Of a stretch of 64,000 nucleotides of DNA, positions 43,223 through 55,639 are shown piece after piece. The DNA comes from Actinomycetota bacterium (GTDB lineage Bacteria > Actinomycetota > Actinomycetes > Propionibacteriales > Nocardioidaceae). The position numbers and the translations under genes were made by a program. The DNA is taken from positions 62,001 through 126,000 of the forward strand of contig WLJH01000003.1 of the NCBI GenBank assembly GCA_009701885.1. The letters are read 5' to 3'. Position 1 is the first letter of the stretch. Each line of letters opens with the position of its first letter. Under the pieces are notes generated by a model that searched no databases, had not been told where the DNA came from, and worked only from the letters and a program-made list of their open reading frames with translations.

Positions 43223-44122
43223 GTGGACGCCACGACGACGCCTCCGGTCACCGAGGTGCTCGCGCGCCTCGGAGGCGTGGCCCCACGTGCCCGCCTCGTG
43301 GCCGCGTGCGGGCGGTCCGTCGTGGACTCCGCGCTCGCCGACGGACGCCTGGTCGCCGTCACCCGCGGCGTCTACTGCTCCGCGGAGACCGATGCGTCGC
43401 GTGCTGCTGCTGCGTCGGTCAGCGGGGTGCTGTCCTGGCGCAGCGCCGCCATGGCGCAGGGCTGGGCCGTGCGTACGGTGCCTCGGAAGCCGGATGTGAC
43501 CCTGCCGCGCAACCGGAGCATCGCTCGGACGCGTGTTGCCGGCCTCACGGTCCACCGCGCCGACCTCGGGCCCGACGACGTGCGCGACGGTTGCACGTCA
43601 CCGGACCGGACCCTGCTGGACTGCCTGCGGGGCCTGCCCTTCGAGGAGGCCCTCGCTGTGGCGGACTCCGCGCTCCGTGCCGGCTTCGAGTCAGGACGTC
43701 TCGCCGCGCTGGCGCGGGACGCCCGGGGCCCTGGCTCGGCCGCGGTGCGGCGGGTCGCCGCTGTGGCCGACGGTCGAGCGGCGAACCCGTTCGAATCCAG
43801 CCTGCGCGCGATCTGCCTGGAGGTCGACGGGCTCGAGGTGACCCCGCAGCACACGGTCCGGGCACCGCACTGGTTGGGGACCCCGGACCTGGCCGATGTC
43901 CGGCTCGAGATCGCCCTCGAGGCCGACTCCTTCGAGTGGCACGGCGACCGCGCTGCGCTGCACCGCGACGCCCGTCGCTACAACGCCCTTGTCGCCGCCG
44001 GCTGGCTGGTGCTGCGGTTCTCGTGGGAGGAGGTCATGTTCCACCCGAAGCGGGTCAGGGCCGTGCTCGAGGCAGTCGTGGCTCGACGGTCGCAGCGGTG
44101 CTCCTGCGGTGCCGCCGCGTGA
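43223..44122 (+). CDS. AbiEi-like / DUF559 nuclease-fold protein
   Basis: A 299-residue protein. The N-terminal part (LARLGGVAPRARLVAACGRSVVDSALADGRLVAVTRGVY) resembles the winged-helix domain of AbiEi-type antitoxins. The C-terminal part (LEIALEADSFEWHGDRAALHRDARRYNALVAAGWLVLRFSW) matches the DUF559/Vsr-like endonuclease fold with its acidic residues. Actinobacteria carry many such genes singly and their role is not settled; no cognate toxin gene is adjacent. It starts with GTG. Both sides carry copies of the same palindromic repeat. Confidence 0.75.
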   Translation: MDATTTPPVTEVLARLGGVAPRARLVAACGRSVVDSALADGRLVAVTRGVYCSAETDASRAAAASVSGVLSWRSAAMAQGWAVRTVPRKPDVTLPRNRSIARTRVAGLTVHRADLGPDDVRDGCTSPDRTLLDCLRGLPFEEALAVADSALRAGFESGRLAALARDARGPGSAAVRRVAAVADGRAANPFESSLRAICLEVDGLEVTPQHTVRAPHWLGTPDLADVRLEIALEADSFEWHGDRAALHRDARRYNALVAAGWLVLRFSWEEVMFHPKRVRAVLEAVVARRSQRCSCGAAA

Positions 44123-44127
44123 GCGCG

Positions 44128-44227
44128 TCGTAGCCAGACGGTCACACCGGCCCGCTCCGGCGCCCGGCCCCGCCCGACTGAGCGCGGCCGGCGGCTGCAG
44201 CGGCTCGATATGACCGTCTGGGTACGC
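44128..44227. repeat. Palindromic repeat element, right copy
   Basis: About 100 bp forming a large imperfect hairpin: CGTAGCCAGACGGTCA (44129-44144) pairs with TGACCGTCTGGGTACG (44211-44226). The arms continue less perfectly inwards, and CTGAGCG lies near the centre as in the left copy. It begins six bases after the nuclease-like gene ends. Confidence 0.7.
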
Positions 44228-44279
44228 AACGCTTGCGGACAGGAACTCCCCGCGGCCTGCGGGCGGCGCTGTGCGCCGG

Positions 44280-44693
44280 TCAGTCCCGGAGCAGGCCCGG
44301 CCCGAAGAGGAAGCGGGAGACCGTGATCCGCAGGGCGACCCGCTCGGGGTTGACGCGGGGCTGGCGGTAGCGGCCGGCGTACCGCTCGACGGCGCGGGCG
44401 ACGTCGGCGCCATCGGTGGTCGCGACGGCGGTGCCCTCGAGGGTCGACCAGCGCGGGCCGTCGACCTGGCAGGCGGCGACCCGGCCCGGCGTGCGTAGGT
44501 GACGCGCCTTCACCGACCCGCCGCCGGTGATGACCCAGGCGCACTCCTCCTCGGGGTCCAGCGCCACGCCGACCGGCACGACGTGCGGGGAACCGTCCGT
44601 GCGCAGGGTCGTGAGCGTGCACAGGTGCCGCTCGGTCCAGAAGTCGAGGAGCGGAGCGGGCAGCTCGCCCCAGCCGGGCTCGAACGAGGCCAC
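44280..44693 (-). CDS. Pyridoxamine 5'-phosphate oxidase-fold (FMN/F420-type) protein
   Basis: A 137-residue split beta-barrel protein (LLDFWTERHLCTLTTLRTDGSPHVVPVGV, then KARHLRTPGRVAACQVDG). In actinobacteria such proteins often bind F420 or FMN and reduce small substrates; the actual cofactor cannot be told here. GTG start with GGAG upstream. Confidence 0.85.
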   Translation of the reverse strand: MASFEPGWGELPAPLLDFWTERHLCTLTTLRTDGSPHVVPVGVALDPEEECAWVITGGGSVKARHLRTPGRVAACQVDGPRWSTLEGTAVATTDGADVARAVERYAGRYRQPRVNPERVALRITVSRFLFGPGLLRD

Positions 44694-44735
44694 GTGTCGT
44701 CTCCTGCGGGTGCGTAGGGGGTCAGATGGGCCGAA

Positions 44736-46466
44736 TCAGATCCACCGGGCGAACCAGATGCGGTCCAGCCAGGCGGAGTGGGTCATGAGCTCGTGGGTGA
44801 AGACCGGCCAGAACCACGCGAAGTTCAGCAGGACCAGCACCAGGAAGGACCCGGCCACGACCACGCCGACGGTGCGCCGGGTGCTCGGCTCGCGCGAGGA
44901 CCCGATCAGCCGACCGATCGCCAGGGTCAGCGCGAGCACCACGAACGGCAGCGTGAGCACGGCGTAGAACAGGAAGATCGGCCGGTCGTCGTAGAGCAGC
45001 CACGGCAGCCAGGTCGAGGCGACGCCCACCACGGCCACGCTGTAGCGCCAGTCGCGGGCGCCGATCCACATCGCGGCGGCGAAGAGCACCGCGACGATGC
45101 CGGTCCACCAGATCATCGGGGTGCCGATGAGCAGCACCTGGCGCAGGCAGTCGCTGCCGGCGGGGGCGGTGCAGCCGCGGGTGCCGGGCTCGATGCCGGT
45201 GTCGGCGGCGACGCCGACGGGGCGGTTGAGCAGCAGCCACCCGGAGGGCTGGGACTGGTAGGTGTGCGTGGAGCAGTTCAGGAAGTGCGTGTGGAAGGTG
45301 TAGACGTCCTGGTGGTAGTACCAGAGCGAGCGCAGCGACTGCGTCACCTCGCCCAGGCCGCTCGCGTCCGGCTCGGTCGCCGTGGGCCAGCGCGCGTCCC
45401 GGTCCGGGTTGTCGTCGACGAAGGTCTCGCCGTCGCAGCGGCCCTCCCCGCTGAACTGGGTGTACTGCGTGGAGGAGAGCCCCTCCTCGTACTCCCCGGC
45501 GTTGGCCAGCCAGCCGGTCCACGACAGCAGGTAGACCACGAAGGCCACCAGCACGAGGTGGGCGAAGGCGGTGGGGGCGTCGGCGACCAGCGAGCGCAGC
45601 ACCGGGCGGCGTACGCCGAAGGAGCGGCGTGCCCCGGCGCTCCACGCCCACACGAGCAGCCCGAAGGCGGCCAGCGGGTAGAGCGCGGTCCACTTGGTGC
45701 CGATCGCCAGCCCCCAGCAGACCCCGCCCGCCAGCAGCCAGGGCCGGAACAGCACAGCGCGCACCGGTCCCCACGACGAGGGGTCGGGTGGCGCGGGGAG
45801 CCGCGCGGCGAGACGACGGCGGTACCAGTCGCGGTCGTTGATCGCGCACGCCACCGCGCACAGGGTGAAGAAGGCGACGAAGATGTCGAGCAGCGCCAGC
45901 CGGGAGAGCACGAAGTGCAGCCCGTCGAGCATGAGCAGCAGGCCGGCGACCAGACCGAGCAGCGTGGACCCGGTCATCCGACGCGCGAGCCGCACCATCA
46001 CGACGACCATGAGCGAGCCGACCACGGCGGAGGCGACCCGCCAGCCGAACGGGTCGAGCCCGAAGGCCTTTTCGCCCAGGCCGATCAGCAGCTTGCCGAC
46101 CTCGGGGTGGACGATCATCGACGGCCCGTCGGTCCACAGCCCGTCGGTCGTGCCCGACAGGATCTGGTCGTTGGCGTCGTCGACGTAGCCACGCACGTAG
46201 CCGTTGTTGAGCAGCGACCAGGCGTCCTTGGCGTAGTAGGTCTCGTCGAACTGGAACTCCCGCGGCGTGCCGAGGCGCCACAGCCGCAGGAAGAGCGCGA
46301 GCAGGCCGAGCGCCAGCGCGGCGGACCAGCCGATGAAGGGGTCCTCGGCGGGCAGCCGCCCCCGGGCGCGGGCCCACGCGCTGGGCACCGGGCGCCCCGC
46401 GGCGGTGGCGGACAGGCCGACCTCCGGGGCGCGGGGGACCTCGCGCTCGGGCGCCTGGCTCGTCAC
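44736..46466 (-). CDS. pmt: Protein O-mannosyltransferase (PMT family)
   Basis: A 576-residue polytopic membrane protein of the GT39 family, which transfers mannose from polyprenyl-phosphate-mannose to Ser/Thr of exported proteins. The acidic FDETYYAKDAWS in the first extracytoplasmic loop carries the Asp-Glu pair needed for catalysis, and VHPEVGKLLIGLGEK matches the family. About eleven transmembrane segments follow. On the minus strand TAGGGT lies seven bases before the GTG, suggesting a leaderless mRNA. It is divergent from rsmI, the same arrangement as Rv1002c/Rv1003 in mycobacteria. Confidence 0.92.
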   Translation of the reverse strand: MTSQAPEREVPRAPEVGLSATAAGRPVPSAWARARGRLPAEDPFIGWSAALALGLLALFLRLWRLGTPREFQFDETYYAKDAWSLLNNGYVRGYVDDANDQILSGTTDGLWTDGPSMIVHPEVGKLLIGLGEKAFGLDPFGWRVASAVVGSLMVVVMVRLARRMTGSTLLGLVAGLLLMLDGLHFVLSRLALLDIFVAFFTLCAVACAINDRDWYRRRLAARLPAPPDPSSWGPVRAVLFRPWLLAGGVCWGLAIGTKWTALYPLAAFGLLVWAWSAGARRSFGVRRPVLRSLVADAPTAFAHLVLVAFVVYLLSWTGWLANAGEYEEGLSSTQYTQFSGEGRCDGETFVDDNPDRDARWPTATEPDASGLGEVTQSLRSLWYYHQDVYTFHTHFLNCSTHTYQSQPSGWLLLNRPVGVAADTGIEPGTRGCTAPAGSDCLRQVLLIGTPMIWWTGIVAVLFAAAMWIGARDWRYSVAVVGVASTWLPWLLYDDRPIFLFYAVLTLPFVVLALTLAIGRLIGSSREPSTRRTVGVVVAGSFLVLVLLNFAWFWPVFTHELMTHSAWLDRIWFARWI

Positions 46467-46560
46467 GGGCGCCACCCTACGTCGCCGTGCCCGCGCGGGT
46501 GGGCGACTCGTGGGCGACCCGGTGGGCGACCCGGTCGAGCGCGGGGAGGGGGATGGGAGG

Positions 46561-47445
46561 ATGCCTGCCGTGAGCGGCACGGGAGGACGTACGTCGGGGG
46601 CCGCGGGGACGCTGGTGCTGGCCGCCACCCCGATCGGTCGGCCGGAGGACGCGCCGCCGCGGCTGGCCACCGAGCTGGCCACCGCCGACGTGGTGGCCGC
46701 CGAGGACACCCGCCGGCTCAAGCGGCTCACCACCGACCTGGGCGTCACGATCAGCGGCCGGATCGTCTCCTACTTCGAGGGCAACGAGTCCGGCCGCACC
46801 CCGCAGCTGCTGCAGATGCTCCTCGCCGGTGACCGGGTGCTGCTCGTGACCGACGCCGGCATGCCGAGCGTCAGCGACCCCGGCTACCGCCTCGTGGCCG
46901 CCGCGGTCGAGGCCGACGTCCACGTGACCGCGGTGCCGGGGCCGAGCGCGGTGCTGACGGCGCTCGCGGTCAGCGGGCTGCCGGTCGACCGGTTCTGCTT
47001 CGAGGGCTTCCTCCCGCGCAAGGCCGGCGAGCGCGCCCGACGGCTCGCCGGGCTCGCCGACGAGCAGCGCACGATGGTCTTCTTCGAGGCCCCGCACCGC
47101 ACCCAGGCGGCGCTGGCCGCGCTGGCCGAGGCCTTCGGCGCCGACCGGCCCGCCGCGGTCTGCCGCGAGCTGACCAAGACCCACGAGGAGGTCCGCCGCG
47201 GCCCGCTGGCCGAGCTGGCGGAGTGGGCCGGCGAGGGCGTGCGTGGCGAGGTGACGCTGGTCGTCGCCGGCGCGGCCCCCACGGCCGCGATCGGCTCCGC
47301 GCCGGCCGAGCTGCGCGCCGCGGTCGCCGAGCGCGAGGGCGCCGGCACACCGCGCAAGGCCGCCATCCTGGAGGTCGCCCAGGCTGCCGGCGTCCCCAAG
47401 CGCGAGGTGTACGACGCCGTCCACAAGCCCCAGGAGGACTCATGA
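46561..47445 (+). CDS. rsmI: 16S rRNA (cytidine(1402)-2'-O)-methyltransferase
   Basis: A 294-residue SAM-dependent methyltransferase of the tetrapyrrole-methylase fold that modifies C1402 of 16S rRNA. Motifs: LVLAATPIGRPEDAPPR, AAEDTRRLKRL, TDAGMPSVSDPGYRLV, GPSAVLTAL and CFEGFLPRK. Length fits. GGAG precedes the ATG; GTG 46570 is an alternative. The stop overlaps the next gene (ATGA). Confidence 0.95.
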   Translation: MPAVSGTGGRTSGAAGTLVLAATPIGRPEDAPPRLATELATADVVAAEDTRRLKRLTTDLGVTISGRIVSYFEGNESGRTPQLLQMLLAGDRVLLVTDAGMPSVSDPGYRLVAAAVEADVHVTAVPGPSAVLTALAVSGLPVDRFCFEGFLPRKAGERARRLAGLADEQRTMVFFEAPHRTQAALAALAEAFGADRPAAVCRELTKTHEEVRRGPLAELAEWAGEGVRGEVTLVVAGAAPTAAIGSAPAELRAAVAEREGAGTPRKAAILEVAQAAGVPKREVYDAVHKPQEDS

Positions 47446-48311
47446 GCGACACCGCCCCCCAGCGCGTCACCGAGGTGGGCCGCGACGGCCTGACCCTCGA
47501 CGTCCTCGACGAGGGTCCGCTCGACGGACCGGTCGTGGTGCTGCTGCACGGCTTCCCCGAGCGCGCGACGTCGTGGCGCCGGGTCGCACCGCTGCTGCAC
47601 CGTGCCGGCCTGCGCACCCTGGCCGTCGACCAACGGGGCCACTCCCCGCGAGCGCGCCCCCGCGGCCGTCGGGCGTACGCCGTCCAGGAGTTCGCCCACG
47701 ACGCGCTCGCGGTCGCCACGGCTGCGACGAGGGCGAGCGGTGGCGGCAAGGTCCACCTGGTCGGCCACGACTGGGGCGCCGCGACCGCCTGGTTCGCCGC
47801 GACCCTGGCCCCGGAGAAGGTCGCGAGCCTCACCGCGCTGTCGGTGCCGCACCCCGAGGCGTTCATGCGCTCGTGGTTCACCTCCCGCCAGGGACTGAAG
47901 TCCTGGTACATGGCGGCCTTCAACATCCCCCGCCTGCCCGAGCGGCTCGCCCGTCGCGAGGGAGGCCAGTTCGACCGGCTCCTGGGCGGCGGCTTCGGGA
48001 TGACCCCCGAGGAGGTCGCGACCTTCCGTCGCGAGGTGGTCGAGGACGGCGCGCTGCCCGGCGGCCTGGGCTGGTACCGCTCGTTGCCCTTCATGGACCG
48101 CAGCCTGCTCGGGCGCAAGGTCACCGCCCCGACGACGCTGGTGTGGAGCGACGGCGACGCGGCCATCACGCGCGCGCCGGTCGACGCGACCGAGCGCTAC
48201 GTCCACGCGCCCTACGAGCTCGTCGTGCTGCAGGGCGTCACCCACTGGATCCCCACCCAGGCCCCCGAGGCCGCGGCGGAGGCGATCATCGAGCGGGTGC
48301 TCACCGCGTGA
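47442..48311 (+). CDS. Alpha/beta hydrolase, epoxide-hydrolase-like
   Basis: A 289-residue hydrolase with the oxyanion motif HGFPE and the nucleophile elbow VGHDWGA, where aspartate replaces serine as in epoxide hydrolases and haloalkane dehalogenases. The catalytic histidine is in GVTHWIP. Its ends overlap rsmI and tatD (ATGA and GTGA). In related genomes metG often lies in this neighbourhood; here the hydrolase stands between rsmI and tatD. Confidence 0.88.
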   Translation: MSDTAPQRVTEVGRDGLTLDVLDEGPLDGPVVVLLHGFPERATSWRRVAPLLHRAGLRTLAVDQRGHSPRARPRGRRAYAVQEFAHDALAVATAATRASGGGKVHLVGHDWGAATAWFAATLAPEKVASLTALSVPHPEAFMRSWFTSRQGLKSWYMAAFNIPRLPERLARREGGQFDRLLGGGFGMTPEEVATFRREVVEDGALPGGLGWYRSLPFMDRSLLGRKVTAPTTLVWSDGDAAITRAPVDATERYVHAPYELVVLQGVTHWIPTQAPEAAAEAIIERVLTA

Positions 48312-49225
48312 GCGGCACCGGAGAGCGAGGGGGAGGACAGGGCCCCACCCGGTCCCGCGCGGCGACCGAGGAGAAGTCCGGGTCCCGGCGCAACCGCGAG
48401 CGACCCCCCGCCCCCGAGCCGCTGCCGCACCCGGTCGTCGACAACCACTGCCACCTCGACATCGCCGACTCCGAAGGGGAGTGGTTCGCCACCCGCGACG
48501 CCCTGGCCGCCTCGGCCGCGGTGGGGGTGCCCCGGATCGTGCAGATCGGCTGCGATCTGCCGGGGGCGCGCTGGGCCGTCGAGGCCGCGGCCGAGCACCC
48601 CGAGATCGTCGCGGGCGTTGCGCTGCACCCCAACGAGGCGCCCCGGCTGGCCGCCGCGGGGCAGCTCCAGGCGGCGTACGACGAGATCGAGGCCCTCGCC
48701 CAGCACGACCGGGTCCGCGCGGTCGGGGAGACCGGGCTCGACCGCTTCCGCACGGGCGAGGAGGGTCGGGCCGCGCAGGAGGACTCCTTCCGCTGGCACC
48801 TCGACCTGGCCAAGCGGCTGGGCAAGACCCTGGTCATCCACGACCGCGACGCCCACGAGGACGTCCTGCGGGTGATCGACGCCGAGGGGGCGCCCGAGCG
48901 CTGGGTGATGCACTGCTTCTCCGGCGACGCGCTCTTCGCGCGGGCCTGCCTGGACCGGGGCGCGCACCTCTCCTTCGCGGGCACCGTCACCTTCAAGAAC
49001 GCCGACCCGCTGCGCGAGGCGCTGGCCCTGGCCCCGCAGGACCGGGTGCTGGTCGAGACCGACGCGCCCTACCTCACCCCCGTGCCCTATCGCGGTCGGC
49101 CCAACGCCTCCTACCTCGTGCCGTTGACGGTGCGCACGATGGCCGAGGTGCGCGGCGAGGACCTCGGTGACCTGTGCCGCGCCATCGACACCAACACCGA
49201 GGTCGCCTTCGGTGGCCACTGGTAG
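48308..49225 (+). CDS. tatD: TatD-family metal-dependent hydrolase (DNase)
   Basis: A 305-residue TIM-barrel hydrolase. Metal ligands are visible in DNHCHLD, GETGLD, HCFSGD and ETDAPYL. An arginine-rich N-terminal tail of about 40 residues is unusual, and a later internal start is possible, but no better ribosome-binding site exists. The GTG start overlaps the hydrolase stop. TatD proteins act as 3'-5' exonucleases in DNA repair or decay. Confidence 0.9.
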   Translation: MSGTGERGGGQGPTRSRAATEEKSGSRRNRERPPAPEPLPHPVVDNHCHLDIADSEGEWFATRDALAASAAVGVPRIVQIGCDLPGARWAVEAAAEHPEIVAGVALHPNEAPRLAAAGQLQAAYDEIEALAQHDRVRAVGETGLDRFRTGEEGRAAQEDSFRWHLDLAKRLGKTLVIHDRDAHEDVLRVIDAEGAPERWVMHCFSGDALFARACLDRGAHLSFAGTVTFKNADPLREALALAPQDRVLVETDAPYLTPVPYRGRPNASYLVPLTVRTMAEVRGEDLGDLCRAIDTNTEVAFGGHW

Positions 49226-50678
<1,453 letters not shown>

Positions 50679-50715
50679 CGGCTCCCGTGATGGGGGTCGC
50701 CGACCCCCTGGCCAC

Positions 50716-50728
50716 TAGCCTGGCCCCC
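50716..50728 (+). promoter_or_regulatory. Leaderless promoter of rsmA
   Basis: TAGCCT (50716-50721) is followed by seven bases and the ATG at 50729. The intervening GGCCCCC cannot act as a normal ribosome-binding site. Confidence 0.55.
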
Positions 50729-51622
50729 ATGTCTGACACCTCCGCCGGTCCGAGGCTTCTCGGGCCGGCGGAGGTGCGTCAGCTCGCGGCCGAGCTCGAC
50801 CTCCGCCCCACCAAGCAGCGCGGCCAGAACTTCGTCATCGACCCCAACACGGTGCGCCGCATCGTCCGGGAGTCCGGGGTCGGCCCCGAGGACGTCGTCG
50901 TGGAGGTCGGTCCTGGCCTCGGCTCGCTGACCCTCGCGCTGCTCGAGGTCGTGGACCGCGTGGTCGCCGTCGAGCTCGACGAGCTGCTCGCCGCCCGGCT
51001 GCCGCGCACGCTGGCCGAGCACGCCGGTGAGCGTGCCGAGCGCTGCGAGGTCGTGCTCGCCGACGCCCTGCGCGTCACGGAGCTGCCCGGCCCGCCGCCG
51101 ACCGCGCTGGTGGCCAACCTGCCCTACAACGTCTCGGTGCCCGTCCTGCTGCACCTGCTGGCGCTGCTGCCCTCCCTCGAGCGCGGACTGGTGATGGTGC
51201 AGGCCGAGGTCGCCGACCGCCTCGCGGCCCGCCCCGGCTCGAAGGTCTACGGCGTCCCCTCGGTCAAGGCCGCGTGGTACGCCGAGGTACGTCGTGCCGG
51301 CGCCATCGGCCGCAACGTCTTCTGGCCGGCCCCCAACGTCGACTCCGGCCTGGTGGCCTGGACCCGCCGGGAGCCGCCCACGACCAACGTCCCGCGCGAG
51401 CACGTCTTCGCGATCGTCGACGCCGCCTTCGCCCAGCGCCGCAAGGCCCTGCGCGGGGTGCTGCGCGCGGTGGCCCCGGCGGAGGCGGTCGACGCGGCCC
51501 TGACCGAGGCCGGCGTGGACCCGCTGGCTCGGGGGGAGTCGTTGACCGTCGAGGACTTCGTGCGCATCGCCGAGGCCCTGCCGGTCGTCACCGACGTACG
51601 GGACATCGAGGCGGGCCGATGA
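50729..51622 (+). CDS. rsmA: 16S rRNA (adenine(1518)-N6/adenine(1519)-N6)-dimethyltransferase
   Basis: A 297-residue KsgA/Dim1-type methyltransferase. QRGQNFVID, the SAM loop [16 protein letters not shown] and the catalytic [17 protein letters not shown] match the family. Ribosome assembly enzyme. The stop overlaps ispE (ATGA). A leaderless promoter sits directly upstream. Confidence 0.96.
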   Translation: MSDTSAGPRLLGPAEVRQLAAELDLRPTKQRGQNFVIDPNTVRRIVRESGVGPEDVVVEVGPGLGSLTLALLEVVDRVVAVELDELLAARLPRTLAEHAGERAERCEVVLADALRVTELPGPPPTALVANLPYNVSVPVLLHLLALLPSLERGLVMVQAEVADRLAARPGSKVYGVPSVKAAWYAEVRRAGAIGRNVFWPAPNVDSGLVAWTRREPPTTNVPREHVFAIVDAAFAQRRKALRGVLRAVAPAEAVDAALTEAGVDPLARGESLTVEDFVRIAEALPVVTDVRDIEAGR

Positions 51623-52608
51623 GCGAGGCGACCACCCACGACGCGCGCCGGGTGACGGTGCGGGCGCCGGCCAAGATCAACCTGCACCTGGGCGTCGGGG
51701 CCCCGCGGCCCGACGGCTTCCACCCGCTGGCGACGGTCTACCAGGCCGTCGGGCTCTACGACGACGTCACCGTCTCGACCTGGGACGAGTGGTCGGTGCA
51801 GGTGCGCTACGAGGGCCTGCTCGCCGACCCCTCGGCCACCGGGCGCCCCGCCGACCGGGGCGTCGAGCACACCGTGCCGCTGGGCGAGGACAACATCGCC
51901 GTGCGTGCCGGGCGGGCGCTGCTGGCCCACCACGGCATCGTCGACGTCGCGGCCGCCATCACCATCCACAAGTCGATCCCGGTCGCGGGCGGCATGGCCG
52001 GCGGCTCCGCGGACGCCGCCGCCACGCTCGTCGCGCTCGACCGGCTCTGGGACCTCGACACCCCCGACGACGACCTGCTGGCGCTGGCCGCGACCCTGGG
52101 CAGCGACGTGCCGTTCTCGCTGCTGGGCGGCACCGCCGGGGGCACCGGTCGCGGCGAGCTCGTCGAGCCGCTCGCCGACGCCGGGTCCTGGTGGTGGGTC
52201 GTGGTCGGCAACGACACCGGGCTCTCGACGCCGGAGGTCTACCGCACCTTCGACGAGATGAGCGATGTGACCTCCCTGTCCGAGCCCGAGCTCCCCCCGG
52301 AGCTGCTCGACGCGCTGGCCCGCGGGGACGTGCACGCGCTGGCCGAGCACCTCGCCAACGACCTGCAGGATCCCGCCCTCGCGCTGCGACCCGACCTCCA
52401 GGCGACCTTCGACGACGGGTACGACGCCGGCGCGCTGGAGTGTCTGCTCTCCGGCTCCGGGCCCAGCGTGCTGCTGCTGTGCGCCGACGCCGACCACGCC
52501 CGCAGCGTGACCGCTGCGATGCACGAGGCCGGGCACGGCCGCGCCGTCGCCGTACCCGCTCCCGTGTCCGGCGTGCACGTCGTCTCCTATGACGGGCCGG
52601 TGGGCTGA
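51619..52608 (+). CDS. ispE: 4-diphosphocytidyl-2-C-methyl-D-erythritol kinase
   Basis: A 329-residue GHMP kinase of the MEP isoprenoid pathway. The motifs are [13 protein letters not shown] (substrate-binding lysine), [17 protein letters not shown] (ATP loop) and [13 protein letters not shown] (third GHMP motif). The extra loop near residues 70-85 is modest. It is translationally coupled to rsmA. Confidence 0.95.
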   Translation: MSEATTHDARRVTVRAPAKINLHLGVGAPRPDGFHPLATVYQAVGLYDDVTVSTWDEWSVQVRYEGLLADPSATGRPADRGVEHTVPLGEDNIAVRAGRALLAHHGIVDVAAAITIHKSIPVAGGMAGGSADAAATLVALDRLWDLDTPDDDLLALAATLGSDVPFSLLGGTAGGTGRGELVEPLADAGSWWWVVVGNDTGLSTPEVYRTFDEMSDVTSLSEPELPPELLDALARGDVHALAEHLANDLQDPALALRPDLQATFDDGYDAGALECLLSGSGPSVLLLCADADHARSVTAAMHEAGHGRAVAVPAPVSGVHVVSYDGPVG

Positions 52609-52612
52609 GCCC

Positions 52613-54466
<1,854 letters not shown>

Positions 54467-54468
54467 CT

Positions 54469-54493
54469 GCTGGGGCTCGGGTGTGACCCCAGC
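54469..54493. terminator. Terminator-like hairpin after the ABC-F gene
   Basis: GCTGGGG (54469-54475) pairs with CCCCAGC (54487-54493) around an eleven-base loop, three bases after the stop codon. Confidence 0.5.
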
Positions 54494-54652
54494 CCGTCGG
54501 CGTAGTCAGAACGGGTCATCCCCGGCGTACCTCCCGGGCAGAACGGCCTCGCCGACCCCGCCGATGCCTCCACGATCCTTCAGGTCGGGGCGCACGGAGC
54601 CGATGTGAAGATCCCGGTGGACACGGAGGTCCACCCCGGCCGAGGAGGCGAG

Positions 54653-55507
54653 ATGCACCAGCTTCCCCACACCCGCGACGTGCTCGTCCTCAGCGGAGGC
54701 GCCTCGCGCGGCGCCGTCCAGGTCGGGATGATGCGGGCCCTCGTCGAGCGGGGCGTGCGCCCCGCGGCGTACGTCGGCACCTCCGTCGGCGCCCTCAACT
54801 CCGTCTTCCTCGCCGGGGCCGGCGCCGGCTCGCCGGGCGACCTCGCCGAGCGCGTGCAGCAGCTGGGCCGGCACTGGTCGGGGATCCAGAGCCGCGACGT
54901 CTTCCCCGGCAGCCACTGGACCCGGATCGGCCACGTCGTGCGGCACCCGGCCTCGCTGTACTCCTCCGACGGCCTGCTGCGTCTGGTCCGCACCTGGGCC
55001 CCGGCGCACCGGCTCGAGGACCTCCCCGTGCCGGTGCGGGTGGTGACGACGCGGCTGGAGTCCAGCGACGCGGTCTACCACGACCGGGGCGACCTGCAGA
55101 CCCTGCTGCTGGCCAGCACCGCGCTGCCCAGCATCTTCGACCCGGTCCGCCTCCTCGGCGAGGACGGACCCGAGACCCACGTGGACGGCGGCATCGCCGA
55201 TCTCGTGCCGGTGGCCGGCGCTCCCTCGCTGACCCCATCGCGGGTGTTCGTGCTCGACGCGAGCGTGCCCGCGCGGCTGCGGCGCGTCCGCACCCCCATC
55301 GACGTGCTGCTGGCGAGCCTGGCGGTCTCGATGCGGGTGCGGCCGACCGTGGCCATGCCGGGGGTCGAGGTCGTGCACCTCACCGCTCCCGACCTCGGCG
55401 TGCGGATGCACGACTTCTCCCGCACCGCCGAGCACATCGCCCTGGGCTACCGCGCCGCCTGCGAGGCCCTCGGCCCGCTCGGCCAGGACCACACCGTCGC
55501 CGCGTGA
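54653..55507 (+). CDS. Patatin-like phospholipase
   Basis: A 284-residue lipid acyl hydrolase. The oxyanion motif is SGGASRGAVQVG, the nucleophile elbow GTSVG and the catalytic aspartate is in DGGIADLVP. No signal peptide is seen. ATG 54653 follows GGAGG; a GTG at 54605 is a weaker start. It ends upstream of a tandem repeat. The target lipid is unknown. Confidence 0.9.
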   Translation: MHQLPHTRDVLVLSGGASRGAVQVGMMRALVERGVRPAAYVGTSVGALNSVFLAGAGAGSPGDLAERVQQLGRHWSGIQSRDVFPGSHWTRIGHVVRHPASLYSSDGLLRLVRTWAPAHRLEDLPVPVRVVTTRLESSDAVYHDRGDLQTLLLASTALPSIFDPVRLLGEDGPETHVDGGIADLVPVAGAPSLTPSRVFVLDASVPARLRRVRTPIDVLLASLAVSMRVRPTVAMPGVEVVHLTAPDLGVRMHDFSRTAEHIALGYRAACEALGPLGQDHTVAA

Positions 55508-55521
55508 GGGTTCCCGAGGTC

Positions 55522-55621
55522 GGTGACTCGGCGCTGGTTCGAGGGTGACTCGGCGCTGGTTCGAGGGCGAGCCGTCGCTGGTTCGAGGGCGAGCCGTCGC
55601 TGGTTCGAGGGTGAGCCGTCG
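55522..55621. repeat. 22-bp tandem repeat array
   Basis: Four full units start at 55522, 55544, 55566 and 55588, followed by a half unit from 55610. Units 1-2 begin GGTGACTCGGCG and units 3-4 begin GGCGAGCCGTCG; all four share CGCTGGTTCGAG. The array lies between the convergent patatin and MarR genes and is bracketed by GAGGTCGGT (55516 and 55632). Confidence 0.85.
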
Positions 55622-55639
55622 TCCGTGTCCTGAGGTCGG

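Noticed and set aside
43223..44122. Complete AbiE toxin-antitoxin pair
   Set aside because: Only the AbiEi-like N-terminal domain is present and no nucleotidyltransferase toxin gene follows.
54480..54530. A third copy of the 42971/44128 palindromic repeat (CGTAGTCAGAACGGGTCAT)
   Set aside because: Only a short, gapped resemblance to CGTAGCCAGACGGTCA and no matching second arm.
55530..55612. tRNA T-loop-like GGTTCGAG sequences
   Set aside because: They belong to the 22-bp tandem repeat; no acceptor or anticodon arms surround them.
55522..55621. CRISPR array
   Set aside because: The repeats are directly adjacent with no spacers, and no cas gene is present.
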